64,000 nt of DNA from Pseudanabaena sp. ABRG5-3 (GTDB lineage: Bacteria > Cyanobacteriota > Cyanobacteriia > Pseudanabaenales > Pseudanabaenaceae), in the NCBI RefSeq assembly GCF_003967015.1, contig NZ_AP017564.1:1-64000 (forward strand), given 5' to 3'. The translations under genes and the position numbers were made by a program. The notes under the pieces are model-generated. The model saw only the letters and a program-made list of their open reading frames with translations, was not told the DNA's origin and did not search any database. This document shows positions 26,144 to 33,698 of this stretch, piece by piece (position 1 is the first letter of the stretch; each line of letters starts with the position of its first letter).

Positions 26144-27958
26144 CTAGACCACAAATAATTGGGCAGGGTCTAGATGTACTTGCCAAGGTTGAGGATATTG
26201 CTTAAATACAAACCACTTTTCTTTAAATACTTCTGCTTGGAGATGGTAGTCCCAATCATGGTTGGGAGGAGTATTTAACTTGATATATAAAGTCATGCGG
26301 TGCGGTGTTTCGGTCGTGCGAACCAACCAGCAGGGCAGAGTATTTGGTAAGTCACTGCTACTTGAATTATCTAAAAATGTAATATGGTGAGCGCGAATTC
26401 CTATATGCGTTGGTAGGTTTTTCGCCTTGTAGTTGATTTGGAGTTTACATTCCCAATCGATCGCTTCGACATGCTCAGGTGTAATTAGGTTAATCCGTGA
26501 AAAGTTTTTACAGCCCGTCAGCCTTGCCGTTTCTAGATTAGCAGGATTTTCGAGGACATCGGACTTCTCGCCATATCTCATGACCTGACCATGATCTAAG
26601 ATCAGCAGATTGGTACAGATGCGATAGGCTTCCTCAATGTTATGGGTGACAAATAGCGTCATCCCTTTATAGTTGCTAAGCGCCGAAATTAGCTCCCGTT
26701 CCATTTGACTACGCAGGTGGGTATCTAATGCCGAAAATGGTTCATCAAGAAGGAGAATATTGGGCTGACTGACGAGCGCTCTGGCGAGGGCAACCCTCTG
26801 CTGCTGTCCTCCTGAAAGTTGATGCGGATAGCGATCGCCAAATCCCTGTAACTCAATGCTATGTAATTGCTCAGAGACTTTTTGCTTGATTTGTAGGGCT
26901 GTTAATTCTTTGGGTAAGCCAAAGGCAATATTTTGCGCGACCGTCAGATGTGGAAAGAGGGCATAGTTTTGAAATAGGAAACCAATATGGCGATCGCAAC
27001 TAGGTAAATTTATTTTCTGTTCACTATCAAATAAAACTTTGCCGTTGATGACAATTCGCCCACTGGATGGAGTTTCCATCCCTGCAATACACTTGAGCAA
27101 CATACTTTTGCCTGTACCCGAAGCACCTAAGATACCAATTGATTGATCGACACAATGCAAAGCAATTTGCAAATCAAACTCAGGCAATTGCTTTTCAATA
27201 TCAATTACCAAACCCTCTTGATAATTCGTAATTCGTAATTCGTAATTCGATTGAACTTTTTCCTTTCTCCCTTTTCTTTTTTCCTTTTTCCTTTCTCTCT
27301 GACTTGCCCATAAATGCGATAAGGCGATCGCTGAAAAAGACATCGATAAAATGATGGCTGTCCATAGCCAAGCTTCTTGATTTGCACCTGCTTCTACGGC
27401 GGCATAAATGGCGAGGGGAATCGTGGTGGTTTGCTTGGGGATATTTCCTGCGAGCATCAGGGTTGCGCCAAATTCGCCTAAGCCTCTAGCAAAGGCAAGC
27501 ATCGCACCTGCTAAAACTCCGGGGAAAGCAAGAGGTAGGGCTATTTGCCAGAATACCCGAAAGTCAGAAGCGCCAAGGGTTTTCGCAGCACGGAGTAAAT
27601 TTCCATCTACTTGCTCAAAGGCTCCTTGGGCAGTTTTATACATTAATGGGAAAGTGACGACAACTGCTGCGACTACACCTGCATACCAAGTGAAAATAAT
27701 ATTAAAACGGAAGAGTTGTAGAAATTTACCGAGCCAGCCATATTGTCCAAATAATTGCAGTAACAGAAAACCAACAACGGTTGGCGGTAACACCAGTGGC
27801 GCAAGGAAAATGCTATCAAATAATGTTTTCCATTTCCCACGATATTCGAGGAGACGATAAGCCGCCGTAATTCCTAAAAAGAACGTAAAAAAGATGGCAG
27901 TAGTTGCCACCTTTAGGGAGATCCAAAATGGAGAGAAATCAAAGGGTACTGAATCCAT
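26144..27958 (-). CDS. modBC: Molybdate ABC transporter permease-ATPase fusion (ModBC)
   Basis: A 604-aa fusion. Residues 1 to about 220 are a ModB permease with several TM helices and the EAA-type loop (AAKTLGASDFRVFWQIALPL). Residues about 255-480 are a ModC ATPase with Walker A GASGTGKS, a Q-loop in FLFQNYALFPH, signature LSGGQQQRVALARAL, Walker B ILLLDEP, and H-loop TH. A C-terminal domain follows. The linker (about 222-250, Lys/Arg-rich then NYELRITNYQ) is translated from a polypurine tract plus four TAATTCG heptamers, which look like intergenic filler. It overlaps the modA 3' end by 20 nt. It imports molybdate for nitrogenase and nitrate reductase. Confidence 0.92.
   Translation of the reverse strand: MDSVPFDFSPFWISLKVATTAIFFTFFLGITAAYRLLEYRGKWKTLFDSIFLAPLVLPPTVVGFLLLQLFGQYGWLGKFLQLFRFNIIFTWYAGVVAAVVVTFPLMYKTAQGAFEQVDGNLLRAAKTLGASDFRVFWQIALPLAFPGVLAGAMLAFARGLGEFGATLMLAGNIPKQTTTIPLAIYAAVEAGANQEAWLWTAIILSMSFSAIALSHLWASQRERKKEKRKGRKEKVQSNYELRITNYQEGLVIDIEKQLPEFDLQIALHCVDQSIGILGASGTGKSMLLKCIAGMETPSSGRIVINGKVLFDSEQKINLPSCDRHIGFLFQNYALFPHLTVAQNIAFGLPKELTALQIKQKVSEQLHSIELQGFGDRYPHQLSGGQQQRVALARALVSQPNILLLDEPFSALDTHLRSQMERELISALSNYKGMTLFVTHNIEEAYRICTNLLILDHGQVMRYGEKSDVLENPANLETARLTGCKNFSRINLITPEHVEAIDWECKLQINYKAKNLPTHIGIRAHHITFLDNSSSSDLPNTLPCWLVRTTETPHRMTLYIKLNTPPNHDWDYHLQAEVFKEKWFVFKQYPQPWQVHLDPAQLFVV
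27222..27249. repeat. Four tandem heptamers TAATTCG inside modBC
   Basis: Exactly four head-to-tail copies of TAATTCG (read CGAATTA on the coding strand), next to a pyrimidine-rich tract at 27256-27300. Such heptamer STRR repeats are typically intergenic in cyanobacteria. Here they are translated as part of the ModB-ModC linker. The unit is 7 nt, so any gain or loss shifts the reading frame. Confidence 0.9.
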
Positions 27959-28769
27959 ATTTCTCGAAAATAGTCTTGGCTGGTTCGCTGGATAGAAATT
28001 CTAGATAGGATTTAGCACTCGGTTGGTTGGTGCTTTTTTGTAAAACGGCGATCGGATAGACAATCGGTTTATGAAGTTTAGCATCAATGACTTGCACTAC
28101 TTTGACTTTAGTGGAAGTTTTCGCATCCGTTGCATAGACAATTCCTGCCTGAGCATTGCCCGACTCGACAAATTGCAGCACTTGTCGCACGTTATTTCCT
28201 AGGACAAATTTTGATTGTACATCTGGCAATAGTTCTAATTTAGTCAAAGCTTGCTCGGCATATTGACCTACGGGAACACTACGAGGATCGCCGATCGCAA
28301 TTCGTTCGATATTAGCTTTAGTTAAGTCTTTCAAATCACTAGTATCACTCTTATCCGCAGGCACAATTAATACTAGGCGATTGCTTAATAAATCGCGTCG
28401 GGTATCAACAATGATTAAGTCTTTTTTTTGCAATTCATCCATCTGTTTAGCTGCCGCAGAAATAAAGACATCGACAGGAGCGCCATTGATGATTTGTTGT
28501 TGCAAATCACCTGAACTTCCAAAGTTATTACGAATGGCGACATTAGATTTAGCTTTGCTATAGAGAGGAGTGATTTCTCCTAATGCTTCCTTGAGACTCG
28601 CTGCTGCTGAAACTGTTAATTGAACATTCTCTTGTTTGACTGGGGGAACTGCTGATGCGCTGGGTTTACTGGTTTGTTCGACCGTTGGTGAGAGGAAACT
28701 ACATCCTGCGATCGTGCATAGCGTAACAACGATCAGAGAAAGAAAAGTAATAATTCTTTTTTTATTCAT
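27939..28769 (-). CDS. modA: Molybdate-binding lipoprotein ModA
   Basis: A 276-aa protein with a lipoprotein signal peptide; the lipobox IAGC puts the acylated Cys at about residue 23. The mature part is a type II periplasmic binding protein of the ModA family: LTVSAAASLKEALGEITPLY, FGSSGDLQQQIINGAPVDVF, IAIGDPRSVPVGQYAEQAL. It delivers molybdate or tungstate to ModBC. Its 3' end overlaps the modBC start by 20 nt, so the two are coupled. Confidence 0.92.
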   Translation of the reverse strand: MNKKRIITFLSLIVVTLCTIAGCSFLSPTVEQTSKPSASAVPPVKQENVQLTVSAAASLKEALGEITPLYSKAKSNVAIRNNFGSSGDLQQQIINGAPVDVFISAAAKQMDELQKKDLIIVDTRRDLLSNRLVLIVPADKSDTSDLKDLTKANIERIAIGDPRSVPVGQYAEQALTKLELLPDVQSKFVLGNNVRQVLQFVESGNAQAGIVYATDAKTSTKVKVVQVIDAKLHKPIVYPIAVLQKSTNQPSAKSYLEFLSSEPAKTIFEKYGFSTL

Positions 28770-28812
28770 GGAAAACTCTAGTGGAAATATTTTTTTAGTT
28801 CTAGTAGCTCTC

Positions 28813-28888
28813 GTAGGGTGCGTTAGCGTCAGCGTAACGCAATCAATAACTGCAAATAATGCGTTACGCGATCGCTAACACATCCTAC
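28813..28888. repeat. REP-like inverted repeat upstream of modA
   Basis: Outer arms GTAGGGTGCGTTAGCG (from 28813) and CGCTAACACATCCTAC (to 28888), with inner GCGTAACGC and GCGTTACGC arms that can also pair. A related copy lies at 31597-31691. It resembles the widespread GTAGG-TGCGTTA palindromic repeats of bacterial intergenic DNA. Confidence 0.7.
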
Positions 28889-28913
28889 AACTCTAATAGA
28901 ATAGAGACCTTTG

Positions 28914-29123
28914 CTAATCGATCGCTAAAATTACATCTGAAGCCTTAATCACAGCATAGGCTTCGCTGCCTTCTTTCAATCCAAGTGCTTCAGCAGAAGA
29001 TTTGGTGATAATGGAAGTAATTTCTACTCCATCGGAAATCTCAATTGAGATTTCTGCATTGACAGCACCAATAGTAACTGTCTTGACGATGCCTTTTAGA
29101 GAATTGCGAGCGCTAACTTTCAT
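28914..29123 (-). CDS. mop: Molbindin (single Mop domain)
   Basis: A 69-aa protein starting at ATG 29123 (MKVSARNSLKGIVKTV), chosen because the tandem paralogue starts at the identical motif. It is one complete Mop/TOBE domain: SARNSLKG, AEISIEIS, SIITKSSAEAL, AYAVIKASDVILAID. Molbindins form hexamers that bind molybdate and buffer it. It lies upstream of modA, in the same direction and beyond a REP-like repeat. Confidence 0.9.
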   Translation of the reverse strand: MKVSARNSLKGIVKTVTIGAVNAEISIEISDGVEITSIITKSSAEALGLKEGSEAYAVIKASDVILAID

Positions 29124-29172
29124 AGTTGTTCCTTTAAATATTGAACGACGATCATATAACCTTGTACATCTG

Positions 29173-29188
29173 TACATAGCTATATGTA
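29173..29188. promoter_or_regulatory. Short palindrome TACATA-GCTA-TATGTA between the molbindin genes
   Basis: A 6-bp inverted repeat with a 4-nt spacer, 50 nt upstream of the downstream molbindin start. It lies in an AT-rich gap that also holds TTGTACATCTGTACAT. It could be an operator for a molybdate-responsive regulator; no such regulator is identified here. Weak evidence. Confidence 0.3.
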
Positions 29189-29220
29189 GAGCTACATTAT
29201 TTTTTGCAAGCTCAGAATAA

Positions 29221-29430
29221 TCAATCAATTGCTACCATTACATCCGATGATTTAATGACAACATAGGCTTCTTTCCCTTCCTCTAATTCAAGGGTTTCGG
29301 CAGAAGATTTGGTGATCACTGCGGTGATTGTAATACCAGCCGCAATTTCTATCGATACCTCGGCACTGACTAAGCCAATTCTGAGCTTTTTTACCACACC
29401 TTTGAGGGAATTTCGAGCGCTAATTTTCAT
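29221..29430 (-). CDS. mop: Molbindin (single Mop domain), tandem paralogue
   Basis: A 69-aa protein, the same length as the molbindin downstream and clearly its duplicate (SARNSLKGVVKK, TAVITKSSAETL, AYVVIKSSDVMVAID). It binds molybdate as part of a cytoplasmic hexameric store. Two adjacent single-domain paralogues may form mixed hexamers or replace the two-domain molbindins of other bacteria. Confidence 0.9.
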   Translation of the reverse strand: MKISARNSLKGVVKKLRIGLVSAEVSIEIAAGITITAVITKSSAETLELEEGKEAYVVIKSSDVMVAID

Positions 29431-29508
29431 GTTTTTGCTTTAAGCCTTGAAGATAAATATAGGCTGACAAACAGTTTATATTTTGTCTCTAAGAATAGCG
29501 CTTTCTAT

Positions 29509-30138
29509 TTACTTCTTACTAGCTACAATATGGAAAATATGCCAGTATTTCTGTTCACCAATAGCAGTTTCGCCATGATGTTCCTCTTCTTCAAAATATT
29601 CCACTTTAAAAGGCTGTAATAACTCCTCAATTTTTTCCTTGGGATAATGGGTCATATTTGGATAGGCTGTCGCCCAAGTATCGCGATCGCCAAATAATTG
29701 ACCACAAAACCTGCCTCCAGTTCGTAAGGATGTGGTGATTTTATGCCACAAGTTAGGAAAATCTTCAGGATGGCAAAAGGGTAAGGCGAAGCTCGAATTA
29801 ATTAAATTGACAGAATTTGGCAGGATCAGAGACTCGAATTGCATAACCTGAGTTTCTAGCCATGTTGAATCAATATCTTGGCGATCGCATAGTTTAGCGA
29901 TCGCCTCTGCATTTCCATCGATCGCTAATACTTGCCATCCGCGTCTGAGCAGTTCCACTGTATCGCGCCCATCGCCACAACCAAGATCGATCGCCAATCG
30001 AGGTGATTTGGTCGATTTTTCTAGCTCAAAGAGATCTAGCGCTTTCAGTAAAGTATCGCGAGGTGGACGACCTGCTACAGCCCGATAATATGCCGACCAA
30101 TCACGGTCAACTGTACTTTTTTCAGGAGAATCAATCAT
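29509..30138 (-). CDS. Class I SAM-dependent methyltransferase
   Basis: A 209-aa protein with the SAM-binding motif I LAIDLGCGDGRDTVELLRRG (about 46-65), motif II around VLAIDGNAEAI, and a later SSFALPFCHPEDFP region with the TehB/UbiE-like layout. The substrate cannot be inferred. It is transcribed away from the small membrane protein gene at 30182, with 43 nt between the two starts. Confidence 0.8.
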   Translation of the reverse strand: MIDSPEKSTVDRDWSAYYRAVAGRPPRDTLLKALDLFELEKSTKSPRLAIDLGCGDGRDTVELLRRGWQVLAIDGNAEAIAKLCDRQDIDSTWLETQVMQFESLILPNSVNLINSSFALPFCHPEDFPNLWHKITTSLRTGGRFCGQLFGDRDTWATAYPNMTHYPKEKIEELLQPFKVEYFEEEEHHGETAIGEQKYWHIFHIVASKK

Positions 30139-30181
30139 TGATTTATCCTATGCTAATAACTACGCTACTTGTTTCTGAATT

Positions 30182-30577
30182 ATGAATACCTTAAAGCAAG
30201 CAATAGCCTACTTCGCCTTAGTCTTCGGCACAGGATTTATGCTCGGAATTATCCGCGTACTTTGGATTGTTCCTAAAATAGGTGTGAGAACTGCTGAATT
30301 AACAGAAATGTTACCGATGTTTGTGGCAATTCTTCTATCAGCCCGTTGGATAAATCAACATTTCACTGACGCAGATGATGTTTTCATAAGATTGAAAACT
30401 GGATTCCTTGCCCTGAGCTTCTTACTAACTGCGGAAATAGGTCTTGGAGTAGGACTACGAGGAGTATCCATTTCTGAAGTACTGCTAAATCATGATCCCG
30501 TCTCTGGCTCAGTATATTATGCCATGCTGATTCTGTTTGCCCTAATGCCTTGGTTCCTTGCGCGTCAAGAATCTTAA
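30182..30577 (+). CDS. Small four-helix membrane protein, unknown function
   Basis: A 131-aa protein with about four hydrophobic segments (about 5-27, 40-56, 73-92, 110-127), so an integral membrane protein. I do not recognise the family. It is divergent from the methyltransferase gene and is followed by a hairpin at 30581-30618. Confidence 0.65.
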   Translation: MNTLKQAIAYFALVFGTGFMLGIIRVLWIVPKIGVRTAELTEMLPMFVAILLSARWINQHFTDADDVFIRLKTGFLALSFLLTAEIGLGVGLRGVSISEVLLNHDPVSGSVYYAMLILFALMPWFLARQES

Positions 30578-30580
30578 AAA

Positions 30581-30618
30581 TAGAGAGAGCCAGTCAATGA
30601 GATGTCTAGCTCTCTCTA
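30581..30618. terminator. Hairpin between convergent genes
   Basis: Arms TAGAGAGAGC (30581-30590) and GCTCTCTCTA (30609-30618), 18-nt loop. It lies just after the membrane protein stop and before the convergent CBS-CP12 stop, so it probably serves both. Confidence 0.6.
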
Positions 30619-30642
30619 AGCTAATCTAAAAATTCATCAAGA

Positions 30643-31284
30643 TTAACGCGCCGCTCCGTTACTTACTAGTTGTCCAGTACCGAGAACTTGGAAAATTTTA
30701 GGATTTTCATCGCAGTAGATCTGGAATGCAGTTTTGTCAGGAACCTCTGCACCACTTTGATAAATCATTTCCGCCTCGATGTCTTCGACCAACGCCCAAG
30801 CTGCCGCACATTCCTTCGATATCAGTCCAGGACCAGCACAAACGGATTTTGCTTCCTCGATCGCACGGGACAATTCTTTGCGAGCTACGACCACTTTGGG
30901 CTTTTCTAGGAAGTCTCCCTTGTTCAGGATGTCGGTTAGAGAAATTGTTCCTAGCACTCCTTCCCGAATTACAGGCGCAATGCGGATACCTGTATTCGCA
31001 AACAAACGCGCAACATACTCCACCCCTAGATCAGGATTGACGGAAATGCAGGGTTTAGTCATGATCTCGTAAACCCGCATGGCGGCTGGATCTTTCCCAT
31101 AGGCAACCACCTTATAAACGATGTCAGTTTGCGTCACAATTCCATAGGCATCCTCGGTCGAACGGATATCTACGATCAATGTACGAACTCCCTTCAGCCT
31201 CATCAACTTGATCGCCTCAGCAACGGTTGCAGAACCATGCACGAGTACGACCTCTTGAGTCATGATATCAGATGCTTTTAACAT
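30643..31284 (-). CDS. CBS-CP12 regulatory protein
   Basis: A 213-aa protein. Two CBS motifs (about 7-60 and 73-122, each with a DIMT/EIMTKP start and a TDI end) form a Bateman adenine-nucleotide module. Residues about 138-200 are CP12-like: ELSRAIEEAKSVCAGPGLIS, the KECAAAWALVEDIEAE core, and KTAFQIYCDENP. Classic CP12 links GAPDH and PRK under oxidising conditions through two disulfides. Here Cys149 and Cys159 are kept, but after Cys191 the partner Cys of the C-terminal pair is missing (ENPKIFQVLG). It may respond to AMP/ATP and control carbon metabolism during nitrogen fixation; that link is inference from position. Confidence 0.85.
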   Translation of the reverse strand: MLKASDIMTQEVVLVHGSATVAEAIKLMRLKGVRTLIVDIRSTEDAYGIVTQTDIVYKVVAYGKDPAAMRVYEIMTKPCISVNPDLGVEYVARLFANTGIRIAPVIREGVLGTISLTDILNKGDFLEKPKVVVARKELSRAIEEAKSVCAGPGLISKECAAAWALVEDIEAEMIYQSGAEVPDKTAFQIYCDENPKIFQVLGTGQLVSNGAAR

Positions 31285-31423
31285 AAAAGCTGACCTTTGT
31301 TAACGACATCATTTAGCTTAGTTCTTCTGAAGTGAATTTTAATTTTTCTACTACATTTCTTAACTATATTTTGTATTAAAAATAGCAATAAATGTAAATA
31401 GATAAAAATCTTAAAAGCCATGA

Positions 31424-31451
31424 AAAACAAGGGGCTTAAGCTCCTTGTTTT
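31424..31451. repeat. AAGGGGCTTAAGC(C/T)CCTT palindrome, copy 1
   Basis: A near-perfect palindrome with no loop, centred on CTTAAG, flanked by AAAAC/GTTTT. It lies upstream of the CBS-CP12 gene and may act as a terminator for either strand. It is the same family as 31705, 33661 and 63584. Confidence 0.7.
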
Positions 31452-31596
31452 ATATTTTAGATAAAGTTAATGCAGTAAACTATTGATTAAAATTTGGTGA
31501 TTTAAAAGATAATTAAAAACATTTAATATGAAGTTTAAATACCAAATCACATGCTTTGAATTTTCCAATCACCAATTTTAAAATAAGTAGAAAGGC

Positions 31597-31691
31597 TTAA
31601 TTAAATGTAGGATGCGTTAGTGCAACGTAACGCATCTATTCGGGAAAGATGATGGGTTACGCGATCGCTAACCCATCCTACATTTAATTAA
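31597..31691. repeat. REP-like 95-bp inverted repeat
   Basis: Terminal arms of 24 nt (from TTAATTAAATGTAGGATG at 31597 to its complement ending at 31691) with one mismatch, and inner GTAACGC/GCGTTAC-type pairing. It is related to 28813-28888. The 472-nt gap 31285-31757 contains this element, two CTTAAG palindromes and AT-rich DNA in which I see nothing else. Confidence 0.7.
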
Positions 31692-31704
31692 CTGAATCTC
31701 ATAA

Positions 31705-31724
31705 CAAGGGGCTTAAGCCCCTTG
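31705..31724. repeat. 20-bp CTTAAG-centred palindrome, copy 2
   Basis: A perfect 20-bp palindrome reading CAAGGGGCTTAAGCCCCTTG, identical to the copies at 33661 and 63584. It is downstream of the 91-aa gene (minus strand) and may end that transcript. Confidence 0.75.
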
Positions 31725-31757
31725 CCTCTCTTACAAATGACTTAGGATTGCTATATA

Positions 31758-32033
31758 TTAACTAGCTACTTCATTGGGATATAAACCCAACTGTTTGGAT
31801 AACTCCCTTGCGACATGGATTAAAAATTTTGCCGCATCTTGATTGTCATGGTGAGCATAGTAAGTTGCCACCTGAACCATCATTTTGATTAGCCCTTCAT
31901 CAAGTAGATCGCTATGGAGATCGAGAACTTCAGGTTCGCCACCACTAGGACATTGAAATAGCTTGTCAATCAATGCTGCATAAAGATTTTGGCGTTCGGA
32001 CTGATCTTGGGCTTCTTCTTGTGTAATTGTCAT
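31758..32033 (-). CDS. Unknown 91-aa protein at the end of the nif minus-strand operon
   Basis: A helical 91-aa protein (LIDKLFQCPSGGEPEVLDLH, then SDLLDEGLIKMMVQVATYYA). This pattern also appears at the front of some cyanobacterial TPR/CHAT-type proteins. Its ATG directly follows the upstream stop (TAAATG), showing co-translation with the 111-aa gene. I cannot assign a function. Position suggests an accessory nitrogen-fixation role, which is inference. Confidence 0.6.
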   Translation of the reverse strand: MTITQEEAQDQSERQNLYAALIDKLFQCPSGGEPEVLDLHSDLLDEGLIKMMVQVATYYAHHDNQDAAKFLIHVARELSKQLGLYPNEVAS

Positions 32034-32369
32034 TTAATCCTCATCCCTAGCGGGAAAATATTCTTCTAATTTCCAGAGATTGCGCTTATTCTCCATCATC
32101 CAATTACGAGATTCGGGAGTTAACTGCTCCCAAACCACATCGATCGGAATATAGGGAGAAGAGTATTGATATTTTTTGCCTAGCATCCAGAGATTATTGA
32201 CAACCCCTTTAGGAATGCCAAGCATTTTCCAATCCACATCTACAGTTTTGTGTGGCAAGCCTCCAGTCGGATCAAAGATTAATTGAGTGAGGCGAATTAA
32301 ATCCGCAAAATGTCCTTCGCTTAATCCTGTTAAGTTCTGAATTTGAACTGCTTTATTGTTGTTTGTCAT
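32034..32369 (-). CDS. Unknown 111-aa nif-linked protein
   Basis: Starts at ATG 32369, 10 nt after the ArsC-like stop; a longer reading to 32411 would overlap that gene and is less likely. Features seen are LTGLSEGHFADLIRLTQLIF, DWKMLGIPKGVVNNLW and a Trp-rich C-terminus. I do not recognise a family. It is coupled to the 91-aa gene by TAAATG and belongs to the nif minus-strand operon by spacing. Confidence 0.6.
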   Translation of the reverse strand: MTNNNKAVQIQNLTGLSEGHFADLIRLTQLIFDPTGGLPHKTVDVDWKMLGIPKGVVNNLWMLGKKYQYSSPYIPIDVVWEQLTPESRNWMMENKRNLWKLEEYFPARDED

Positions 32370-32379
32370 TTGCCGATCG

Positions 32380-32814
32380 CTAACTACAATTACCAACCAA
32401 ATCCTTCCCAATAGCTTTCGGGCAAGTTTCCAGATCTAAATCTTTAACACTTGGTTGAGTTTCTTTCAGTCCCATCCATGCGTTGAGTTTGACTAAATCA
32501 AATCCGACCGTATAGCGATCGCCAATTTGAATTAGTGGTCGGCGAATCAGAATCGGGTACTTGACCATTAGCTCTAAAGCGGTCTGCTCATTGAGCTTCT
32601 CAGGTACAATTTCGCCATCTCTAATTTGGGGAGCCGTGCGATTAAACCATTCCCATAAAGGTCGATCCTTGAGAAATTGGTATAAGGTTTCGGGACTCCA
32701 AGATTGCGTCAAGATATTTCGTGCTTTGACGGCATGACCAGCAGCATGGAGAATCGCCTTCTGCTTGGTATTGTTGACGCAACCAGGTTTCTCATAAAAA
32801 ATGATGATTGCCAT
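32380..32814 (-). CDS. ArsC/Spx-like nitrogenase-associated protein
   Basis: A 144-aa thioredoxin-fold protein of the nitrogenase-associated (TIGR01616) family: AIIIFYEKPGCVNNTKQKAI, then LYQFLKDRPLWEWFNRTAP and YPILIRRPLIQIGD. A single Cys (PGCVNN) stands where arsenate reductases carry the catalytic Cys. The start at ATG 32814 is preferred over 32841 because family members begin at MxxIxFYEKPGC. The exact reaction is unknown; it occurs repeatedly in nif clusters. Confidence 0.85.
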   Translation of the reverse strand: MAIIIFYEKPGCVNNTKQKAILHAAGHAVKARNILTQSWSPETLYQFLKDRPLWEWFNRTAPQIRDGEIVPEKLNEQTALELMVKYPILIRRPLIQIGDRYTVGFDLVKLNAWMGLKETQPSVKDLDLETCPKAIGKDLVGNCS

Positions 32815-32874
32815 AGTTTTTAATGGTTCGCTTATGCACAAGTCCCAACTATGGTGTATAGATAAGTCTCAAAA

Positions 32875-32957
32875 CCCCCTTTAATTCCCCCTTGCAAAGG
32901 GGGAAAACAAGAAATTTTGTTCCCTCTCCTTTGCAAGGGGAGGGTTAGGGAGGGGTT
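32875..32957. repeat. Two-hairpin C-tract repeat, copy 1
   Basis: About 83 bp running from AACCCCCTTTAATTCCCCC to GGGTTAGGGAGGGGTT, containing two stems around TTGCAAAGG and TTTGCAAGG. The same sequence in other orientations is at 36912-36997 and 51078-51162. It sits between the ArsC-like and cupin genes. Confidence 0.85.
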
Positions 32958-32976
32958 CCAAAGCATTCAGGTACAC

Positions 32977-33597
32977 TTAGAAGGGTTTTGCAGTGTGTTT
33001 TGTCGTGTCAAAAATGAAACGCGATCGCGGTAGTGGATCGCCATACATCGTGAAACTAAAGGCAGGCTCATTGCCAATGGCAGTGACTTGATGAATCGCA
33101 TGGGGAGTAAAACTAATGATTTCTCCCGCCTTGACAATCTTCTCGCCCACCATCTCGATTTTGTGGGGAAACTGCGGATCGTCAACGCGCTTCCAGAAAG
33201 TATGTTTTTCCTGTCCCTTGAGGACTGCTATTACTCCCCATGTACCATGATTATGGATATTCGAGGAGACATTGGGCGCAAATGTTGCAGTCTGTACGCT
33301 GAGTGGATAACCGATCTCATTGTATAGAGTCCGCGTTGCCATGCCAGTTTTCGGAGAAGGTTCTGGATATTGAGTATGCAACCAATAGGAATTGATCGCC
33401 AACTGCCTAACGCGCATCCGAATTTGCGGTAAATAATTCCATTCGTCTTCCTCATTGGGAATATCCCGCAGCAAATTGATAATCTCGGTTAGGAACTCAT
33501 GGAAATAATATTTTTCCCTGATTAAGTCCCACTCCCTAGAGGCAGGACGAGATTCGCAATGTCCGTCATCGGTGACGATCCAATCTTTGCTATTCAT
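32977..33597 (-). CDS. Cupin / cysteine dioxygenase-like protein
   Basis: A 206-aa protein from ATG 33597 (MNSKDWIVTDDGH); a longer reading to 33663 is possible. The cupin core shows the metal motif NIHNHGTWGVIAVLKGQEKH and the second His motif TPHAIHQVTAIGNEPAF. The family includes cysteine dioxygenases, and members are common in cyanobacterial nif clusters, where they may deal with thiols or oxygen. Substrate not established. It lies downstream of fdxB, separated by a palindrome. Confidence 0.75.
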   Translation of the reverse strand: MNSKDWIVTDDGHCESRPASREWDLIREKYYFHEFLTEIINLLRDIPNEEDEWNYLPQIRMRVRQLAINSYWLHTQYPEPSPKTGMATRTLYNEIGYPLSVQTATFAPNVSSNIHNHGTWGVIAVLKGQEKHTFWKRVDDPQFPHKIEMVGEKIVKAGEIISFTPHAIHQVTAIGNEPAFSFTMYGDPLPRSRFIFDTTKHTAKPF

Positions 33598-33660
33598 GCG
33601 GTGGAAAGAAAGACTAATCATAATCGAGCAAGGTAGTTGAGGATGTTTTTTGGCTGGGGA

Positions 33661-33680
33661 CAAGGGGCTTAAGCCCCTTG
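33661..33680. repeat. 20-bp CTTAAG-centred palindrome, copy 3
   Basis: A perfect palindrome identical to 31705-31724, between fdxB and the cupin gene on the minus strand. It could attenuate read-through from fdxB. Confidence 0.75.
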
Positions 33681-33698
33681 TCTAACCCTTGTCTGTTA

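Noticed and set aside
29124-29228. Extended 104-aa form of the first molbindin
   Set aside because: The extra 35 residues come from the intergenic spacer; the tandem paralogue starts at the same MK-SARNSLKG motif.
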